Shown: positions 5,995 to 7,225 of the stretch, piece after piece
How positions within the stretch are numbered: the stretch's first letter is position 1
Layout of the letters: each line of letters opens with the position of its first letter
Origin: Gammaproteobacteria bacterium
GTDB lineage: Bacteria > Pseudomonadota > Gammaproteobacteria > Arenicellales > Poriferihabitantaceae
Assembly: GCA_009839585.1 (NCBI GenBank)
Contig: VXPI01000366.1
Span: 1 to 7,225 of the forward strand
Length of the DNA: 7,225 nt
Direction of reading: 5' to 3'
Position numbers and translations under genes: made by a program
The notes under the pieces: generated by a model
Database searches by the model: none
Told to the model about the DNA's origin: nothing
The model's input: only the letters and a program-made list of their open reading frames with translations

Positions 5995-7225
5995 ATGAGC
6001 GATCATGAATTTGATTTTGAAACCCTGTGTCTGCATGCGGGAACGCTTCCTGATCCTGCAACAGGTGCCCGGGCCACTCCGATTTACCAGACTGCTGCAT
6101 ACCTGTTTGATAATACGGATCATGCAGCGAGCCTGTTCAACCTGCAGACATTCGGAAACATTTACACCCGCCTCATGAATCCGACCACCGCCATGTTTGA
6201 AGAGCGAATGGCGGCACTCGAGGGTGGTCGGGCGGCAGTCGCCGCAAGTACCGGCATGGCTGCCCAGATGACTGCCCTGCTCACGATACTCCAGGAAGGC
6301 GACGAGATTGTGTCATCAAGCACCTTGTATGGGGGCACCGTCACCCAATTTGCCCTGACGTTCAAGCGCATGGGGATAAAGGCAGTATTTGTCGACTCGG
6401 ATGATCCCGAAAATTACCGTAAGGCAATTACCTCCCGAACAAAAGCCCTATATGGCGAGATAATCGGCAACCCGAACAATAATGTTCTGGATATCGAGCC
6501 GATTGCAGCAATCGCGAATGAGCACGGTATTCCATTGATAATTGACAATACGATTGCCTCTCCCTATTTGTGTCGGCCCATCGAGCATGGTGCAGACCTG
6601 GTGGTTCATTCGGCCACAAAATTCATCTGCGGACATGGAACATCCATGGGCGGTGTGGTGGTTGAGTCTGGCAAGTTCGACTGGGGCAATGGCAATTTTC
6701 CGGACATGACGGAACCATCACAGGGATTTCATGGAATTCGCTTCTGGGAAACATTCGGTGATTTTGGATACACCATGAAGGCACGTTGTGAAACTCTTCG
6801 CACCCTGGGCCCGACTTTGAGCCCGTTCAATGCGTTCATGATGCTGCAGGGTCTCGAGACTCTGCCGATTCGCATGGAGCGACATGTCTCAAACACCATG
6901 GCATTACTCGAATATCTCAAGCAGCACGATTTGGTAACCTGGGTGAAGTATGCCGGGGATCCCGACAGTCCGTATCATGCCCTATCCGAAAAATACCTGC
7001 CCAAGGGTGCCGGATCCGTGTTTACATTTGGCATACGGGGTAGACAATCTGCAGGAGCGAAATTTATTGAAAATGTCAGTTTTTTGAGCCATCTTGCAAA
7101 TATTGGCGATGCCAAGACCTTGGTGATTCATCCGGCTTCAACCACTCACCGACAGCTCAATGAAGAGGAGCAAATTGCAGCGGGCATCACGCCTGACATG
7201 ATTCGGATTTCGGTTGGCATTGAAT
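5995..7225 (+). CDS. metY: O-acetylhomoserine sulfhydrylase, 3'-truncated by window end
   Basis: This PLP enzyme of the Cys/Met metabolism family condenses O-acetylhomoserine with sulfide to homocysteine; relatives also accept methanethiol, giving methionine directly. 410 codons are visible. The start ATG follows GAGG (5984-5987) by seven bases. An ATG at 5988 is in another frame and stops quickly. Landmarks are LCLHAGTLPDPATGARATPIY (split 11-31), YTRLMNPT (58-65), ASTGMAA (84-90), the PLP pyridine-binding aspartate in IIDNT (D184) and the PLP lysine K209 in HSATKF. The long insertion around residues 233-250 (WGNGNFPDMTEPS) and the late VIHPASTTHRQL are typical of the O-acetylhomoserine rather than cystathionine branch. 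The last residues seen are ISVGIE, so only about 15-20 C-terminal residues should be missing. No frameshift is seen. Confidence 0.93.
   Translation, partial: MSDHEFDFETLCLHAGTLPDPATGARATPIYQTAAYLFDNTDHAASLFNLQTFGNIYTRLMNPTTAMFEERMAALEGGRAAVAASTGMAAQMTALLTILQEGDEIVSSSTLYGGTVTQFALTFKRMGIKAVFVDSDDPENYRKAITSRTKALYGEIIGNPNNNVLDIEPIAAIANEHGIPLIIDNTIASPYLCRPIEHGADLVVHSATKFICGHGTSMGGVVVESGKFDWGNGNFPDMTEPSQGFHGIRFWETFGDFGYTMKARCETLRTLGPTLSPFNAFMMLQGLETLPIRMERHVSNTMALLEYLKQHDLVTWVKYAGDPDSPYHALSEKYLPKGAGSVFTFGIRGRQSAGAKFIENVSFLSHLANIGDAKTLVIHPASTTHRQLNEEEQIAAGITPDMIRISVGIE

Overview
The window looks like chromosomal DNA from a proteobacterium, possibly a gammaproteobacterium. It is dense with intact metabolic genes of proteobacterial type and uses conventional Shine-Dalgarno sites. 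Base composition is moderate: two hand-counted 60-base samples inside metabolic genes, at 1801 and 3481, are 53% and 48% G+C. The species cannot be named from the sequence. Every complete reading frame here ends in TGA.

Right part (3805-7225): a divergent pair of transcription units. Leftward from about 5436 runs an AMP-forming acyl-CoA synthetase, followed 119 bases later by a DMT/EamA membrane transporter whose stop overlaps the start of an MOFRL-family glycerate 2-kinase (1554-2798). Rightward from 5515 runs a small CoA_binding_2 protein and then, nine bases later, an O-acetylhomoserine sulfhydrylase that leaves the window just short of its C-terminus. A 78-base intergenic region with an imperfect palindrome separates the two units.

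Left part (1-1553): an AT-richer accessory patch, all on the minus strand, placed downstream of the intact glycerate kinase. Two 60-base samples from it are 33% and 35% G+C. It reads as the remains of two toxin-antitoxin systems. The first is DarTG1-like. Only the C-terminal half of a DarT-type DNA ADP-ribosyltransferase toxin survives (1087-1407), followed by a nearly complete NADAR-domain antitoxin (454-1041). The antitoxin's natural start codon appears to have been lost, because an AGG sits exactly where the Shine-Dalgarno site and the expected N-terminus call for ATG. The second is a HigA-type antitoxin (48-314) with no HigB toxin gene in front of it but with its own TATAAT box inside an inverted repeat.

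Taken together, the metabolic genes suggest acid activation to acyl-CoA, export or uptake of a small metabolite, glycerate phosphorylation and sulfur assimilation into homocysteine or methionine. The left island looks like a decaying defence or toxin-antitoxin locus that has kept its antitoxin frames and lost its toxins. That decay is the most interesting signal in the window. I found no RNA gene, CRISPR array or insertion sequence.
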